Positions 13,201 through 28,200 of a stretch of DNA of 64,000 nt are shown in pieces. This stretch comes from Lytechinus pictus (taxonomy: Eukaryota; Echinodermata; Echinoidea; Temnopleuroida; Toxopneustidae), in NCBI RefSeq assembly GCF_037042905.1, contig NC_087249.1:39243901-39307900 (forward strand). Direction: 5' to 3'. Under the pieces are notes generated by a model, which did no database searches, was not told the origin of the DNA, and saw only the letters and a program-made list of their open reading frames with translations. Position 1 is the first letter of the stretch. Every line of letters begins with the position of its first letter. Both the position numbers and the translations under genes were made by a program.

Positions 13201-16200
13201 CACGGGATTTGGGTCAAGCGTCGGGCCGACATTCAAAGCAATAATTTTCAATAGTACACTGTCCCACGTGCGCTTATCTGTGTTGGTGATCTTCAGTATG
13301 AACATTTTTCAGCGTAGATTTCAAGATTTCACAAAGTTCAGTTCATGTAACTGTACCACTATACCAGATCTAGATCCTCGATAATATAGTGACAATTAAG
13401 CTCGGTTTTTCACACTTTCTCGTGAAATCAGTGTTTCCTGCAACTACTTTCATTTAGGCCTAGGCCTATCTTTAACTAGGCCCTAAGTCTAACTTTCTTT
13501 ATTTAGTAATTACGTTAGGCCAGTCTATAATTGATTATCGAGTCTAACATTAGCGGTCTAACGTTAGATCTAGATGTAACTTAGGCTAGGATAAACATCT
13601 AGGCTAGGATAAACATCTAGTACTCCTAGCCTATCTAAATTAGATATATCTTGTTAGACCGAGTCTAAGTTACTCTAACTTAAGCTAACTTACGTTTAAG
13701 ATCTTCGTTAGATCATAACGTTAGGCCCTATCCCAGATTATTATTTCCGGCCTTATATTATTTGGCCTTATTTTCTTGTGCTCTACTTTCTGGGGCTCGG
13801 TTCTACAGTATGCGAAATGACACTTGTTCTTAATTAGTTGCTTACCAGACCAAGAATTGCAAGATCAAGTCCTCCTTCAGTCACCTGTCTTCAGCAGGTA
13901 ATACACGTAGACCTACGTGTATGTGCGATTTTGCATTTAACACGTAAACTCCCATAGACTATCACCGCAGGCGATTTGTCGCTTGATCAGAAAATATGTG
14001 GGCAATGACGTAATTTATCTGGACTGTGATTGGCCAGAAGTGAAAAAACCGTGTGCCGTGCTCTGAAAATGGCTTGCTGATCGATCTGCAAATCCGGCAA
14101 ATTACGCCGTGTTGCACAATACGGCACGGCACCGTTGAAGTGGAAACAGTTTCATAGGATTTAGTGGGGATCGATTTTTTTTGCCGTGCCGGATTGCCGT
14201 GGTGCCGTGCACGGTCGCCGTGCCGGATGCGGTGTAAACGGGCCTTTACAATGATAGTTACCATAATAGCAGAGCTACAATGATCGCCACTCCTTGAAAC
14301 TGACCCCTCATGCTATGGCATCTTTGCTAGATCACATAGCAAGCCTTTTCTGGGTCTCACAGAAGGTGCATTTTTCTAACCTGTATTAATTTGATCCCTC
14401 TATACCATCTAATGGGAGAGTGGCAAGAGACTACCAGTATATGCAATCAATGGCAAATTTCTGTTGCAAATTACAATTTATACATTCATGCAGTTGAATC
14501 TGCCTGAGTTGAATCTCTTGGGATCCCAGAAATCAGGGCCCTGTCTTACAAAGAGTTACGTTTGATCCAATCAATCATAACTATGGAAATCCATTAGCGT
14601 CATAATTTTTTCTACACGAAATTTGCAAAATGTCCTTTGTAAACAAAGAGAAGCCACAGTGAATTTTTAAGAAAACAATGAATGCATGAATATACATCGT
14701 AGCTAGAAAATATTTTTGAACAAACACACATTTTAGATGTTGACTTTCCATAGTTGTGGTTGATTGCATTGATCAATCGCAACTCTTTGTAAGACAGAGC
14801 CTGTTTGACTGAGGTAAAATCAATTGCAAGGCTTTTGGGACGCAAAATAGACTTGCAATGCTCCATAAGTAATTGTGATAATCAGAATTATAACTGTTCT
14901 AAATAGAGAAAATGAATGTTTCTTTCATTTTTTTCTCTTGAGATCGAGTCAGAAGGTATTGGCGACAACGAGGAGAGAGAGACAAGGTTATTTCCAGACA
15001 AGGAGAATAGCGGCAAGATAACATGTCACACGCTCACTTCGGACTTTCTCATCTACGGAACTCACGTAAGCTCATTTCATCTTTATATTTTTTCCCCATC
15101 TATTTTCCATTTCTAACAAAAAGTACTATGCATCCAACCATAGTATTGTTATGCAATCAATCACAAAAATTAGCTCTATGATTAATCATGAACCTTGGTG
15201 TCACAGGCTTAAATGGGAGTGCAACTATATAATTGATTTAACATCAAAATTATTTGGATTTTCTGAAGGAGAAAAATCTAAACACCCATAATGCTGATAA
15301 AAAGTCAACAATATTGAATGTAATTTAAGAATAATATGAAATTTTAAAGTTTTCCTTATTTTCACCAAATATTTACATCCACAACATGGATGATATGCAA
15401 ATAAGAGAATTATGATATTGTCATATTGTAGTTCACTATTTACTTTGTATTGACTATTTCAGGGATGGACCTCCCTTTTAAACTTGTAAAGAGTTCCATG
15501 TATTGCTTTCCTTACCTACACAATGATAAATAGTTTCCTTTTCCTGACTCTTCCAGAATGGTGAATTGATGTATTTCTTCATTGAGGACTGGCAATTCGT
15601 GAATGAGTTTCGTCATGTGGTTGGTATTCGGAGAATCTTTTCAGACCCCAGCGGAACAAGACTGGTCTTCATTGATGATAAGAGTGATGGATTTGTTTAC
15701 AATCCGGTATGTATATTATATCCTCAAGCGATCAGACTTTTGATATTTGATAATAGTAATAATGATAATAATAATGATATTGGTATTAATGATAATGATA
15801 TGGAACGCTTATATAGCGCTTTGTAGTACAAGGGTTCTAAGGGCTTTATACATTTACCCGGGTTTAAGCACGGCTCCTCTTACTGGGCACCCAAATAATC
15901 AATCATATTTGAGAGTTTTTATAGCCAAATATTCAGCTGGCAAGCAGTGAAAATATATTGAACTGGCATTGCCGGTTTTAGTAGCTTGTAAGCTTTTAAT
16001 TGGTGTATAATTGGTGAATTTCACTTGGTTCGGATTGGGGTCATTTCAGGCATGGATCCAGCCGGATTACACAATAGTTTTGAGGTGCCGACAATTGTGA
16101 AGAAACAACTATGGCCTTAGGTATGGTATTGGCTAGTTCCGCCGCTGGGTCATTTTTTGTGAGAATATTAACTAACATCTTGAAATTTCACCTTTCATAT

Positions 16201-19200
16201 TCATACTATTTATTTATTCATAGAAACCATTCATTGGAAGGCTGTGTCAGGAATCATGTTTATTTTCATAGGAAATTTAGTTTGTTTTTATGTAGGAGAT
16301 ATATTATATATTTTGTTTGTTTGTTTATGCTCAATACAGGTTAATGACCAGACCCTCGATATTCCCAACTTCTCACCGACAATCAAGAATGTCTTATGGG
16401 AGAACGGGTTCAACTACAAGGGAGTGTTCGTTGCCTATGACGATGAGAAGGTCTACTCGTATCTATATTCAAGGGAGACGGTCAATGGTAGGTTTGATAA
16501 CGATGACACGACATTTGGTCCAGCGACAATTGCTCCGGGCTTTATTTCGTCTATGATATAGGGTTAGGGTTGCAATAGGGCTTGATTTAGGCTAGGATAT
16601 AGTGTTAAATCGAGGGTTGAAGTTGGCAATTCCATGGACATGTCATGGAACCTTGATAACTCTCTTTCAATCCTCAAGATTGGTCAAAGCCAATGGATGA
16701 CCTCAAGTTCGGTGTTGGTGCTGGTGCAAGGTGAACAATTAATTTCTTTGCCGAGCTCAATAATCCAAGAGTTCATGAAATTAAATGACTAAACTCATTT
16801 TATTGATCCCAGGACCAGTCCCATTTGAAATGTGTTGATGTGCTGCTATAACAATCAACTTAACACCAACACCAAAAAGATCAAAATGATCTTGCAATTT
16901 CTTAGTATATTATTACCAGCATTTGAGCTTTGAATACTCCCCGTGGAGCGAAGAAAGTGCATACATTGTGTGCGGTAAGCCAAAATATAACTGGGGGTGT
17001 AATATTTTTGTTGAAGAGTTTAGAAGTAGTGTTCCAATGTATAAGCACTCAATGAAAGCAGAACAATATTTTCATCATTGATCACTCCATAGAAGGCCTA
17101 GGTCTCAGTGATTGTTTATCCAGATAATCTTAGTATGGGGTACTCTTTTTTATCACTTAGCTCAAGTGTGGCAAATATAGATCAATGCCTTGCCATAGAA
17201 CATTAGTGCCGAGGCAGGTATTGAACCCCAAACCCTGTGATTTCTAGTCCAGAAACATGTCCACTAGACCACCTCTATTTTTGTTGGCACAGGTCCTGCA
17301 GTGATACTGGTAGGCACGACTAAGCTACCGTTTGCTCAGCAGCCGCTGATGCTCCACAATGGTCAACTGGTGTGCCAGACTCAGAGTGGTAAGACAACCA
17401 GCGTTCAACTCACCACGTATAACTTCTTAGAGCGTCCTCAGGACCTCCCACATTCCGAGGTAAGTACTCCAGTTTGGCATCTTCATATTGTCGACTCTCC
17501 ATCTATTTAATGATACTGCTGCTGCTATATAGCGCTTAATACAATGTTTCTAAACGTTGCATGTTTAGGCGTCGGTAAGGAGTCCCTGATCGGGTGCTCA
17601 AGGAATTACTTCCTATCGGGGCCCCCATTCACTACACTTTGGTGGAGAGTGGCAAATGTAGAAAAACACCCTGCAAACGGATGCGAGCGCTGCGATGGGA
17701 TTTGAACCCATACCTTTTCGTTTTAAGTCTGGAAACTGATCCACTGAGCCACAGCAACTCTATATTATTATATGTAGTGTCTCGTTTTAGTCATTTGCAT
17801 GCTTTTCCATTTTTATTTCCTTGATTCCAAGCCATCTTTTATTGTAAGAAATATAAAAATATACAGCTTTCTAAGATGCAGCAGAGATAAGTGAAATCTA
17901 GCCAACTGGTATATCAGTTGATAATACCGTGGTTTATTTGTCTGTTTTCAGGTCCGATCAGCTTTACAGAGGAGCATTTTGCTGCACCAGTACAAGGAGG
18001 CTTGGATGCTTTGCCAACTTCTGAATAGCAAAGAAGCATGGTTAGATCTCGCCAAGGATGCCATCACACATGCTGATATGGAGTTTGGTAAGATCTCTAG
18101 ATCTGTAGTATTATATAGCAGGTCAACAAAAAGACATTATTTTTCCTTGAAGCTGTCATATGAAGATTATATCTGTTAGTTACATTTTAGAAGTAGATAT
18201 ATTTTTTAGCATGAAAATATTTTGGGGGACATGGCCATTTTGTTAATCCAGTTTTATGACAGTACAAAAGGGGGAACAAAAGGGGCTTGATAACTTCCCA
18301 AAGACACAAATAAACCCTGTAATGTTATCTTTTTCTTTTCTTTCTCTTTTCTCTTTGTTTTTTTTTTCTCATGTATTTTATTTGATTTCAGGGGTCTGCA
18401 TTACCAAATAATTTGCCAAACCATAAATTGTGATGACTTAAATTGCATTTTATTCTTTCTTCCTTTCAGCTCTGAGAGTCTACAGACATATAGGGGAGGC
18501 TGGCATGGTGCTTTCATTGCAGAAGATCACCGTAAGTATGGAAAAAAAAACATTAAAGAATGAAGAATCTCATATTTATATGAATTAACCTCATGACTGA
18601 ATCTTGCATTTAATCTAGATTTCCTCTATTTCATAGAGGGAGGTAAGGCACAAGAGATTTAATCCTCCTTGCGTGCGAACGGGCTCTGAACGGGGATTAA
18701 GAAGGGTGGACAATAGACCCCGTTCGTTTACGTTCATTCACGTTCAGAATCTTACTGAAATTGTGAGCGGAGGAGTCTATTGAATTTCATTGTCTTCTCG
18801 CACAAAAGGAGTGTGCCACTGAACGGCAAAGCGAACGGTCGGATTATCAATGAATGAATACATGCGAACGTTCAGATTATCACAACGCTGGGCGCACACG
18901 CTGGACAATATTGTCGAGTATTAAGGATTGACCAAACTTCGCGCTTTTTGAAATTAGACGAACATATACTTGTTATTCATATTTATATTGAAAGTTAATC
19001 AATTTGACATTCAGAATAGATCGTTGGCCTATCATTTCAATTAATTTCCCGAGTATGAAGGGATGTTGAAACTTTGAGTTTTTAATTTTTACAAATGGTA
19101 TTCTGGATTTTTTTCAGTAACATTCACAATTAAAAACTAGGGACAAATCGTTGGGCGATCATTTCAAAACATTCCTCGTGTCTAAACTTAGCGGTTTCTT

Positions 19201-22200
19201 TATTTTTTCGATCGTATTTTGGTATTTCTTCGGTTACATTCGCAATTAAAAACTCAGGACAGATCGTCGGGCGATAATTAATTTGCAAGACAGTTCCAAG
19301 TATTTAGTTCCGAAACCCGGGTCCGAAACGAATCGGGTTTTTTTTCTTTTTATTCTTACAAACGCATTCAAATTTCTTGAGTAACATTCAAACTCAATCA
19401 ATGTAAAACGCAGGACAAATCGTTGGGCGATCGTTTCATAGCATTTCCCGAGTATGAATGGATGATTAAACTTTTCATTTTCTTTTATCTTTACGAACGT
19501 ATTCCGGCATTTTTCAGTAACATTCACAATTTGAAACTCTGGAATTTCCCCGAGTATGAAGGGCTGTCTTAACTTCATTTTTTGTATTTATGTTTCCGAA
19601 CGTATTCTGGTATGTTTCGGTTACATTCAAAAGAATGTGCGATCATTTTAAGACATTTCCCGAGTATGATAGGCTGTCTAAACTAAAGAGTTTTTTTAAG
19701 TTTCCGAACGTATTTTGTTATTTTTCAGTTAAAAGTTAATCCACATTACTTTTTTAATAGAACGTTTGACGCACATTTCTAAACATGTTCCGAGTATAAA
19801 GGGATGCCCAAACAGCATTTTCTTTTATGACGATCGTACTACGGTATTTATAAAGTTAAATTAAAAGTTAACATATTTGACATTAAAAATAGAACGTTTG
19901 ACGCACATTTCTTAACATTTCCCGGGTATAAAGGGATGTCCAAACTGCATTTTTTTGACGAACGTATTCTTGTATTTATTTGATTAAATTAAAAGTTAAT
20001 CAACCTGACATTTTGAATGGATCGTTTGATTCATATTTCTGAACATATCCCGAGTATAAAGGGATGCCCAAACAGCATTTTTTTATGACGATCGTACTAC
20101 GGTAATTATAAAGTTAAATTAAAAGTTAACATATTTGACATTAAAAATAGAACGTTTGACGCACATTTATGAACATGTCCCATAAGTATAAAGGGATTCT
20201 AAACTTTGCGGTTTTTAATTTTTACGACCATATTCTGGTATTTCCCCAATTCTACATTCACATTCTATTATTCAGAACAGATCGTTGGGTGGTCATTTCA
20301 AAACATTTCCCGGGATGTCCAAATTGCATTTTTTTGACGAACGTATTCTTGTATTTATTTGATTAAATTAAAAGTTAATCAACCTGACATTTTGAATGGA
20401 TCGTTTGATTCATATTTCTGAACATATCCCGAGTATAAAGGGATGCCCAAACAGCATTTTTTTATGACGATCGTACTACGGTAATTATAAAGTTAAATTA
20501 AAAGTTAACATATTTGACATTAAAAATAGAACGTTTGACGCACATTTATGAACATGTCCCAAGTATAAAGGGATTCTAAACTTTGCCGTTTTTAATTTTT
20601 ACGACCATATTCTGGTATTTCCCCAATTCTACATTCACATTCTATTATTCAGAACAGATCGTTGGGTGGTCATTTCCAAACATTTCCCGGGTATAAAGGG
20701 ATGTCCAAATTGCATTTTTTTTTAACGAATGTATTCTTGTATTTATTTGATTAAATTAAAAGTTAATCAACCTGACATTTTGAATGGATCGTTTGATTCA
20801 TGTTTCTGAACATATCCCGAGTATAAAGGGATGCCCAAACAGCATTTTTTTTATGACGATCGTACTACGGTAATTATAAAGTTAAATCAAAAGTTAACAT
20901 ATTTGACATTAAAAATAGATCGTTTGATTCATATTTCTGAACATGTCCCGAGTATGAAGGGATGCCCAAGCAGCATTTTATATTTTTTGACGAACGTATT
21001 CTTGTATTTATTTGATTAAATAAAAAGTTAATCAACCTGACATTTTGAATGGATCGTTTGATTCATATTTCTGTACATGTCCCGAGTATTTCCTAGTATA
21101 TCCTCTGTTACATTAACAATTTAATGTTAAAAAAAGATCGTTGGGCGGTCATTTCTAAATCTTTCCGGAGTATAAATTCGTACCATGATACCGCATTCTT
21201 AGTACAGTAATCCACTTTCAATCACTTAACATTTGTACAATTTATACTAATCTGCTTTTCCCCTCTCATAACCTTTTGGGTATATCTTCAAATCTCTATT
21301 ATACTTCAATCCATGATCACATATTTTCACTGTTAAAAATGAAGTGCTAATTTAACACTTACAGTGCTTGTATAGTAACTGCACTACAAGTACTGATTGT
21401 AGTGCAGTCACTGTACAAGCACTGTAAGTGCTAAATTAGCACTTCATATTTTTGTAGACCACTCTTCATCCTTTTGTCATAACTCTTGATTATCTAACTT
21501 CCATTTCCCTTTTATATTTCCAAATCACCACTCCCCCCTCACTCAGCTCTCTCTAAAACCCCCAAAGAAAAATCTGTAAAAAAATACTGTTTAACAAATG
21601 AATCGTGTACGTTATCAAACTATTATTTATTCCAAGAATACATTCCATGGTAAAATACATTTACATTCAACAAATATACGTAATAAATACAAACTTAACT
21701 CCACAGCAAGTGGATGTGAAAATTGATGAAATATGGCAAATGAAGAAATTTACTATTACAAACCAAAATAAACCTAAATGCTCATACAACCATAAACGAT
21801 AACATTGAGTCTACGCCACAAACGAATACTAATGGCAGGTAACGAAACCAACGAAGACCATCTGTTAATGCACATGCATCAACCCAAAATTGATAAAGCA
21901 TTGCCCAACGAAACAAAATTTAAACAAAGATTTGGATTTTGAATAACATCAAAAATTAAACCGAAATAGACCTGTACGTTTGTTAAACTGAATGGTAAAA
22001 TTTAAAACATTTCCATTGCAACATTCAAAACTGAAGGTAAATGAAGATAATTGTGGATTTTAAATAAAATTAAACCAAAAGAGATACATATTTTATTGAA
22101 GGGTAAATTTAAAATTTTCAGGTGCAACATTCAAAACTGAATTAAATAAGGCAAATGAAGATAATTGTGGATTTTAAATGAAATTAAAAGTTAAATCAAA

Positions 22201-25200
22201 AGAGATCCATATTTTATCGAAGGATAAATTTAAAACTTTCAATTGTAACATTCAAAACTGAATTAAATAAGGCAAAATAAGATAATTACAAATATTTTAT
22301 CGAAGGGTAAATTTAAAACTTTCAATTGCAAACATTCAAAACTGAATTAAATAAGGCGAATGAAGATAATTAAAAATATTATTGCACATGCATCAATAAC
22401 GAATTCAGGCCAAATATTATCATATGAAAATTCCAATAGAAATGTCCACATAGCACACGTAAATAGTTCCGATTTATCGTCCTGTGCTCAGTCTATGTGC
22501 AATACGTCGACATCTGTTGTTGGTGGCAATCCTTACTTCCCGCTGAAACCTGGAGCTTGTGGTGGTGCCGGGAAACTGTATCCCAGCTTGAGCAACCAAA
22601 GCACGAAACGCAGGCTTGGAACACAACGCCTCCTTCGTAGCAAGTCTACCATTAAAAACTTCTCCTCCGTAGAAGTTACTCCTGGCGAGTTCCTCTGGAG
22701 TAAAAACTTTATCCAAAAGTTTAACAATCAGGTCCTTAGGTCCGGTGCAGGCGGCATAGCATCTTTCATATACACTCCTGTCAATCCTCCAAGAGTCGGT
22801 TGAAGAACCAATCAACACATGAATTCCATCGACAAGGGCGACATACTTTCCAGGGGGCTTCTCAGAATCGCCAGTCCCATGTGCCTCGTCGAAGTTTCGC
22901 CTCATCCTAGCAAGCTCCATCTCCAGACGTTGATTCTGGGCCTGTAGGTATGAGAACATCTGCAGGACGTCGGGAGTCACAGCGGTACCGAAGGCCTGAG
23001 GGGCGTGGACAGGCCGGGGCTGGTGGACGAACGGCCGATGCTGCTGGTACACTGGAGGGAGTGAGGTCGGATGGGCTGGTGGGTGACTGCGTTGCCAAGT
23101 TGGTGGTAGAATCGTGTCTGGGGGTGTTGGTACGTGGCCCGGCGTAGAAGACGATTCCTCCGCCGAAGGAGAATCCTCGAAGTCGCTGAAGGGGGTTGGT
23201 GCCCTCGGAGTTGGTGGCGAAGCTGGTGGTGGTGTGGCCGTCGGTGATGGGGCTACCGGAGGCGTTGGTGTCGTGGCAGCTGGTGTCGGGGCAGCTGGTG
23301 TCGGGGCAGCTGTTGTCGGGGCAGCTGGTGTCGGGGCAGCTGGTGTCGGGGCAGCTGGTGTCGGGGCAGCTGGAGGCGTGGCAGCTGGTGTCGGGGCAGC
23401 TGGTGTCTGGGCAGCTGGTGTCGGGGCAGCTGGTGTCGGGGCAGCTGGAGGCGTGGCAGCTCTTGGTACTGGTATGGGCTTGGAGGCTACCCTGGTAGAA
23501 GTCCTCGCCCCCTTTGTAGTCCCTCTACCGTTAGGCCGTTCTCGCCGAAGTCTCTCTGTAAAAATGAAACAAAGCAGAAAGAACAGAAAATCAATTAGTT
23601 GAATAATCATGTATTACAATAAAAAGATAAAATAATGAATTGTACTTAAATTTCAAGAAAGTCATATAAAGGGCGATAGTGATATAATTATATGCCTATA
23701 CTTACTGATGGATATTATCCGAGCCTTGTGGTGACACCTCTTGTAGGTAACAGACACCTCCATTCCCTCAGCCAGTTCTCCTCCTTTCCTCACTCGGCTC
23801 CTTACGACGGGCTCCCTTATCCCCCTCCACTTCGCAACGAGCCACTCGATGACAATCGACATGATAGCAGTAGATTATAAGCAGCGATGACGTGATAGCA
23901 GTATAATATCTACGAAGCGATGGTGAAGCGATGACGAAGTCGAAATGCGTTATGAAAGTTTCTGTTCTTTGGTGCTGTTTATATAGATGCCATAAGCAAT
24001 TAGCCGGCTAGAAAGCTGATCGATAGATGGCTTCGCATTGACCAATGGCGTAACACCACTAATGACTCGCGGCATGTAACAATACCGTTCAAAGGAATTA
24101 TCGCTTTGCGCTCAGCTATTGTTTGCCATGATTAAAAAATGCCCTAGTTCAAGATCCGGGTTATTGTGTTTGAAAGTTAATTTTGTACTCTGTTACCAGA
24201 TTTTGTAATGTATTTAATAGGGAACCATATATTGTGGCATAAATGAGAAGTAATGATGATACCTCTTGGTTATATATATGTATATAATATACACATATAT
24301 ATACATACAGTATCAACATAATCAACTTCTTACCTTACATTCAAGGGGTACTCAATCTGGGCCAACTTTATTTGAACTAAGTTCTTCGCCCCCCCCCCGT
24401 ATTATTGCTTTTGAAGGGAGGAGATGAGAGGGAACAAGGCGGAAATCAGGTTGAATTCAGGACATGTATGTTATTATGAATATGCTAGGCACTTGTTCAA
24501 CATGCTACACTCTAAAAAAACAGGTTTACACAATATTGGGTTAATTGGGAACATGCATGTTGTTGGGTAAAAAGATAAAAAAAAAAATACCCAGCAAACA
24601 TGCATGTTCCCTTTTTACTCAATATTGGGTAAAATTTTACTCAGTGTTTTTAGAGTGTATCCATCATTTACCGTATTTCACAACAATGACAATTTAACCA
24701 TTGATTCGATTTACTGGATTGAATTTAAACATGTTACTTGTAAATACGTATATTTAATTTTGATAACTTCCAGATTATAAGTTGGAAAAAGCTTCATATC
24801 ATAAGAGTACAATTAAAATCTGTGTAACCCCTGTAGCCTTTCGTGATGCATACCTAAGTAGCAAGGAATACGGTACCGAACATAGTAAAGACATCAAACG
24901 TCTACGAAATGGGAAGGGAATGTAAATAGTTTCACATTAAAAATAAAAAAAATCATGATAATGAAGTGCATATGTCATTTTCATGAGTTGGCCTGAATGA
25001 TGGCGGGTGGGAGAAAGGATTTAGGACGGATCGAAGAAAAAAAGGTCATCAGGTCCATTCCAAATTTCGTTTGATGTGTGACATCAAAAGTTTAGGGATG
25101 TCATCACACTATCCTAGAAAAAAAGAAACGTGAACAAAAATCCCATAGGGCCTATTGAAATCAACCTGGTTTGCGAACATTGATGTAAATGAATACGCGT

Positions 25201-28200
25201 TTAAAGATTGTGTTGATGTTTAAAAAAACCCAAACGTTCTCCCCTCACTCAAAATAATTGACATCTTGTTTGAAATTTAGATGCTTAATTTGCTAATTAT
25301 CAGGTTGTATAGAGCGTTTCCATTGTGTATACCTCAAAGGCCGATCCGAACTTGGCCTGGCAGCGATTAACTCTGAGTGATCGAATGTTCGCCATTGTTC
25401 AAGGTAGCCCTTTTTGACCTAGGTTCGGCTTAGCGCTATTGTTCGGTACTTAGAATGTCTTTTTATCTGAAAGGTTGTTTATAGTATATCACTCTTTTCA
25501 TCTAATTATTCGAACCATTGATGTGACATTCAGAACTTTAAAACTAACATGCAATGAATATACCCCATGTTTGTTTGAAAATGCGTGACTATTTTATACC
25601 AATGACTGAGAATTACATTTCGTGGGAATGATAATTTAGCATGCAGGGTCTTTGTGTGCAGTTTATGGGCTTTCTTAATTATGAATGATAGGCTTATATA
25701 CATACGCATAGTCACAACCGATACGTGATCAGAACGAAGAGAAGAGGGGAAATTTTGTTACTATTTTACACACAATGAATAATTGATAAAGCCAGTGATA
25801 AATTGTATTCATGAGTTAAAAGGAATAGCTTGATTGACAATATTGACAACACCCCCCCCCCCCAGTTACCACCGATTTAATATGGTTGTGACGGCAAAAT
25901 CCTGTGATCGCAACCATCGAGCATCCTAACCCCACCCCCCCCCCGTATTATTACTTGTGAAGGGAGAAGGAGAAGAGAGGGAACGAGGCGAAAATCAGGT
26001 TGAATTCAGGACATGCATGTTAATATGCTAGGCACTTGTTCAACATGCTATCCATCATTTACCTTATTTCACAACAATGACAATTTAACCATTGATTCGA
26101 TTTACTGGATTGAATTTAAACATGTTACTTGTAAATACGTATATTTAATTTTGATAACTTCCAGATTATAAGTTGGAAAATGCTTCATATCATAAGAGTA
26201 CAATTAAAATTTGTGTAACCCCTGTAGCCTTTCGTGATGCATACCTAAGTAGCAAGGAATGCGGTACCGAACATAATAAAGACATCAAACGTCTACGAAA
26301 TGGGAAGGGAATGTAAATAGTTTCACATTAAAAATAAAAAAATCATGATAATGAAGTGCATATGTCATTTTCATGAGTTGGCCTGAATGATGGCGGGTGG
26401 GAGAAAGGATTTAGGATGGATCGAAGAAAAAAAGGTCATCTTCATTCCAAATTTTGTTTGATGAGTGACATCAAAAGTTTAGGGATGTCATCACACTATC
26501 CTAGAAAAAAAGAAACGTGAAAAAAAATCCCATAGGGCCTATATTGAAATCAACCTGGTTTGCGAACATTGATGTAAATGAATACGCGTTTAAAGATTGT
26601 GTTGATGTTTAAAAAAACCCAAACGTTCTCCCCTCACTCAAAATAATTGACATCTTGTTTGAAATTTAGATGCTTAATTTGCTAATTATCAGGTTGTATA
26701 GAGCGTTTCCATTGTGTATACCTCAAAGGCCGATCCGAACTTGGCCTGGCAGCGATTAACTCTGTGTGATCGAATGTTCGCCATTGTTCGAGGTAGCCCT
26801 TTTTGACCTAGGTTCGGCTTAGCGCTATTGTTCGGTACTTAGAATGTCTTTTTATCTGAAAGGTTGTTTATAGTATATCACTCTTTTCATCTAATTATTC
26901 GAACCATTGATGTGACATTCAGAACTTTAAAACTAACATGCAATGAATATACCCCATGTTTGTTTGAAAATGCGTGACTATTTTATACCAATGACTGAGA
27001 ATTACATTTCGTGGGAATGATAATTTAGCATGCAGGGTCTTTGTGTGCAGTTTATGGGCTTTCTTAATTATGAATGATAGGCTTATATACATACGCATAA
27101 TCACAACCGATACGTGATCAGAACGAAGAGAAGAGGGGAAATTTTGTTACTATTTTACACACAATGAATAATTGATAAAGCCAGTGATAAATTGTATTCA
27201 TGAGTGAAAAGGAATAGCTTGATTGACAATATTGACAAACCCCCCCCCCCACCCTCTACCCCAGTTACCACCGATTTAATATGGTTGTGAAGGCAAAATC
27301 CTGTGATCGCAACCATCGAGCATCCTAACCCCCCCCCCCCCCCCCGGTATTATTACTTGTGAAGGGAGAAGGAGATGAGAGGGAACGAGGTGAAAATCAG
27401 GTTGAATTCAGGACATGCATGTTAATATGCTAGGCACTTGTTCAACATGCTATCCATCATTTACCTTATTTCACAACAATGACAATTTAACCATTGATTT
27501 GATTTACTGGATTGAATTTAGACATGTTATTTCTAAAACTCAGACTTCAGTTATTTCCCTTCCTGTTGATGTACTGGTATGGATAGCCCCCCCCCTGACC
27601 CTTCTCCCCATTGGCGTTTCATTTTCTCTCTTTCCTCTTTTCTTTCATTTTTTTCCTTACTTTTTCTCCTCTTTCTCTTTTCCCGTTCTATTTTAACCCA
27701 CCGGGAGGGCGATGGGGGCACCATGCCCCCTTCGCAGCTTGTTACGCCACTGCTTGAATCAGTGCTTCCACTTTTCAAAACGGAACTTCCTGGAATTTTC
27801 AGAACGTTCTCCAGTCTTCCATAAGTTATAATTCTCTTCAATACACAGTCAAAAATATGAAATATAGGGCTCAATGCTGTAATGGAGCCCAAAATTCTTG
27901 ACATTTTGATTAAAAATATCTAATTTTGTTGATGGATTTTGACATAATATTCAGAAAATAATATCATTCCCGAAAATGATAACTTCCTGGAATGATCCTG
28001 GAAAATAACAAAACTCCCGGAAATTTCCCGGATTCCAGGGAGGGTGGAAGCACTAGCTTGAATACGTTTTTAAAAGAAAGTCCAAAACGCTCAACCCTCA
28101 CTCAAAATAACTGAAATCTTGTTTATAACTCGGGCGATACCTGATTATCTCATATCAGGTTTTTCTTATTTTTCTTTCCACTTCTCCCTTTGGCTCTTCA

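Larger units (their letters stand above)
5074..14942. other. 9.9 kb WDR19 intron between visible exons 2 and 3
   Basis: Repeat-filled intron. It holds a 44 bp inverted-repeat pair at 5377 and 14203, MITE-like elements at 6076-6629, 6999-7142 and 14535-14803, an element with inverted ends at 10348-12019 and a palindrome-rich stretch at 12380-13730. Between about 7150 and 10340 I see only AT-rich unique-looking sequence and homopolymers. No exon was found. Confidence 0.6.

Noticed and set aside
19036-21190. Regularly spaced repeats resembling a CRISPR array
   Set aside because: Units are over 100 bp with diverged repeats and no short unique spacers; the context is an animal genome.
22360-23602. 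Plus-strand open frames (147 and 162 residues) opposite the BEN-domain gene
   Set aside because: They are antisense shadows; the Gly/Val/Ala repeat frame is the complement of the PAAPT minisatellite.
25530-27104. Two nearly identical 61-residue minus-strand frames at 25530 and 26919
   Set aside because: They are identical because the surrounding 1.39 kb is tandemly duplicated; no start context or family motif supports coding.
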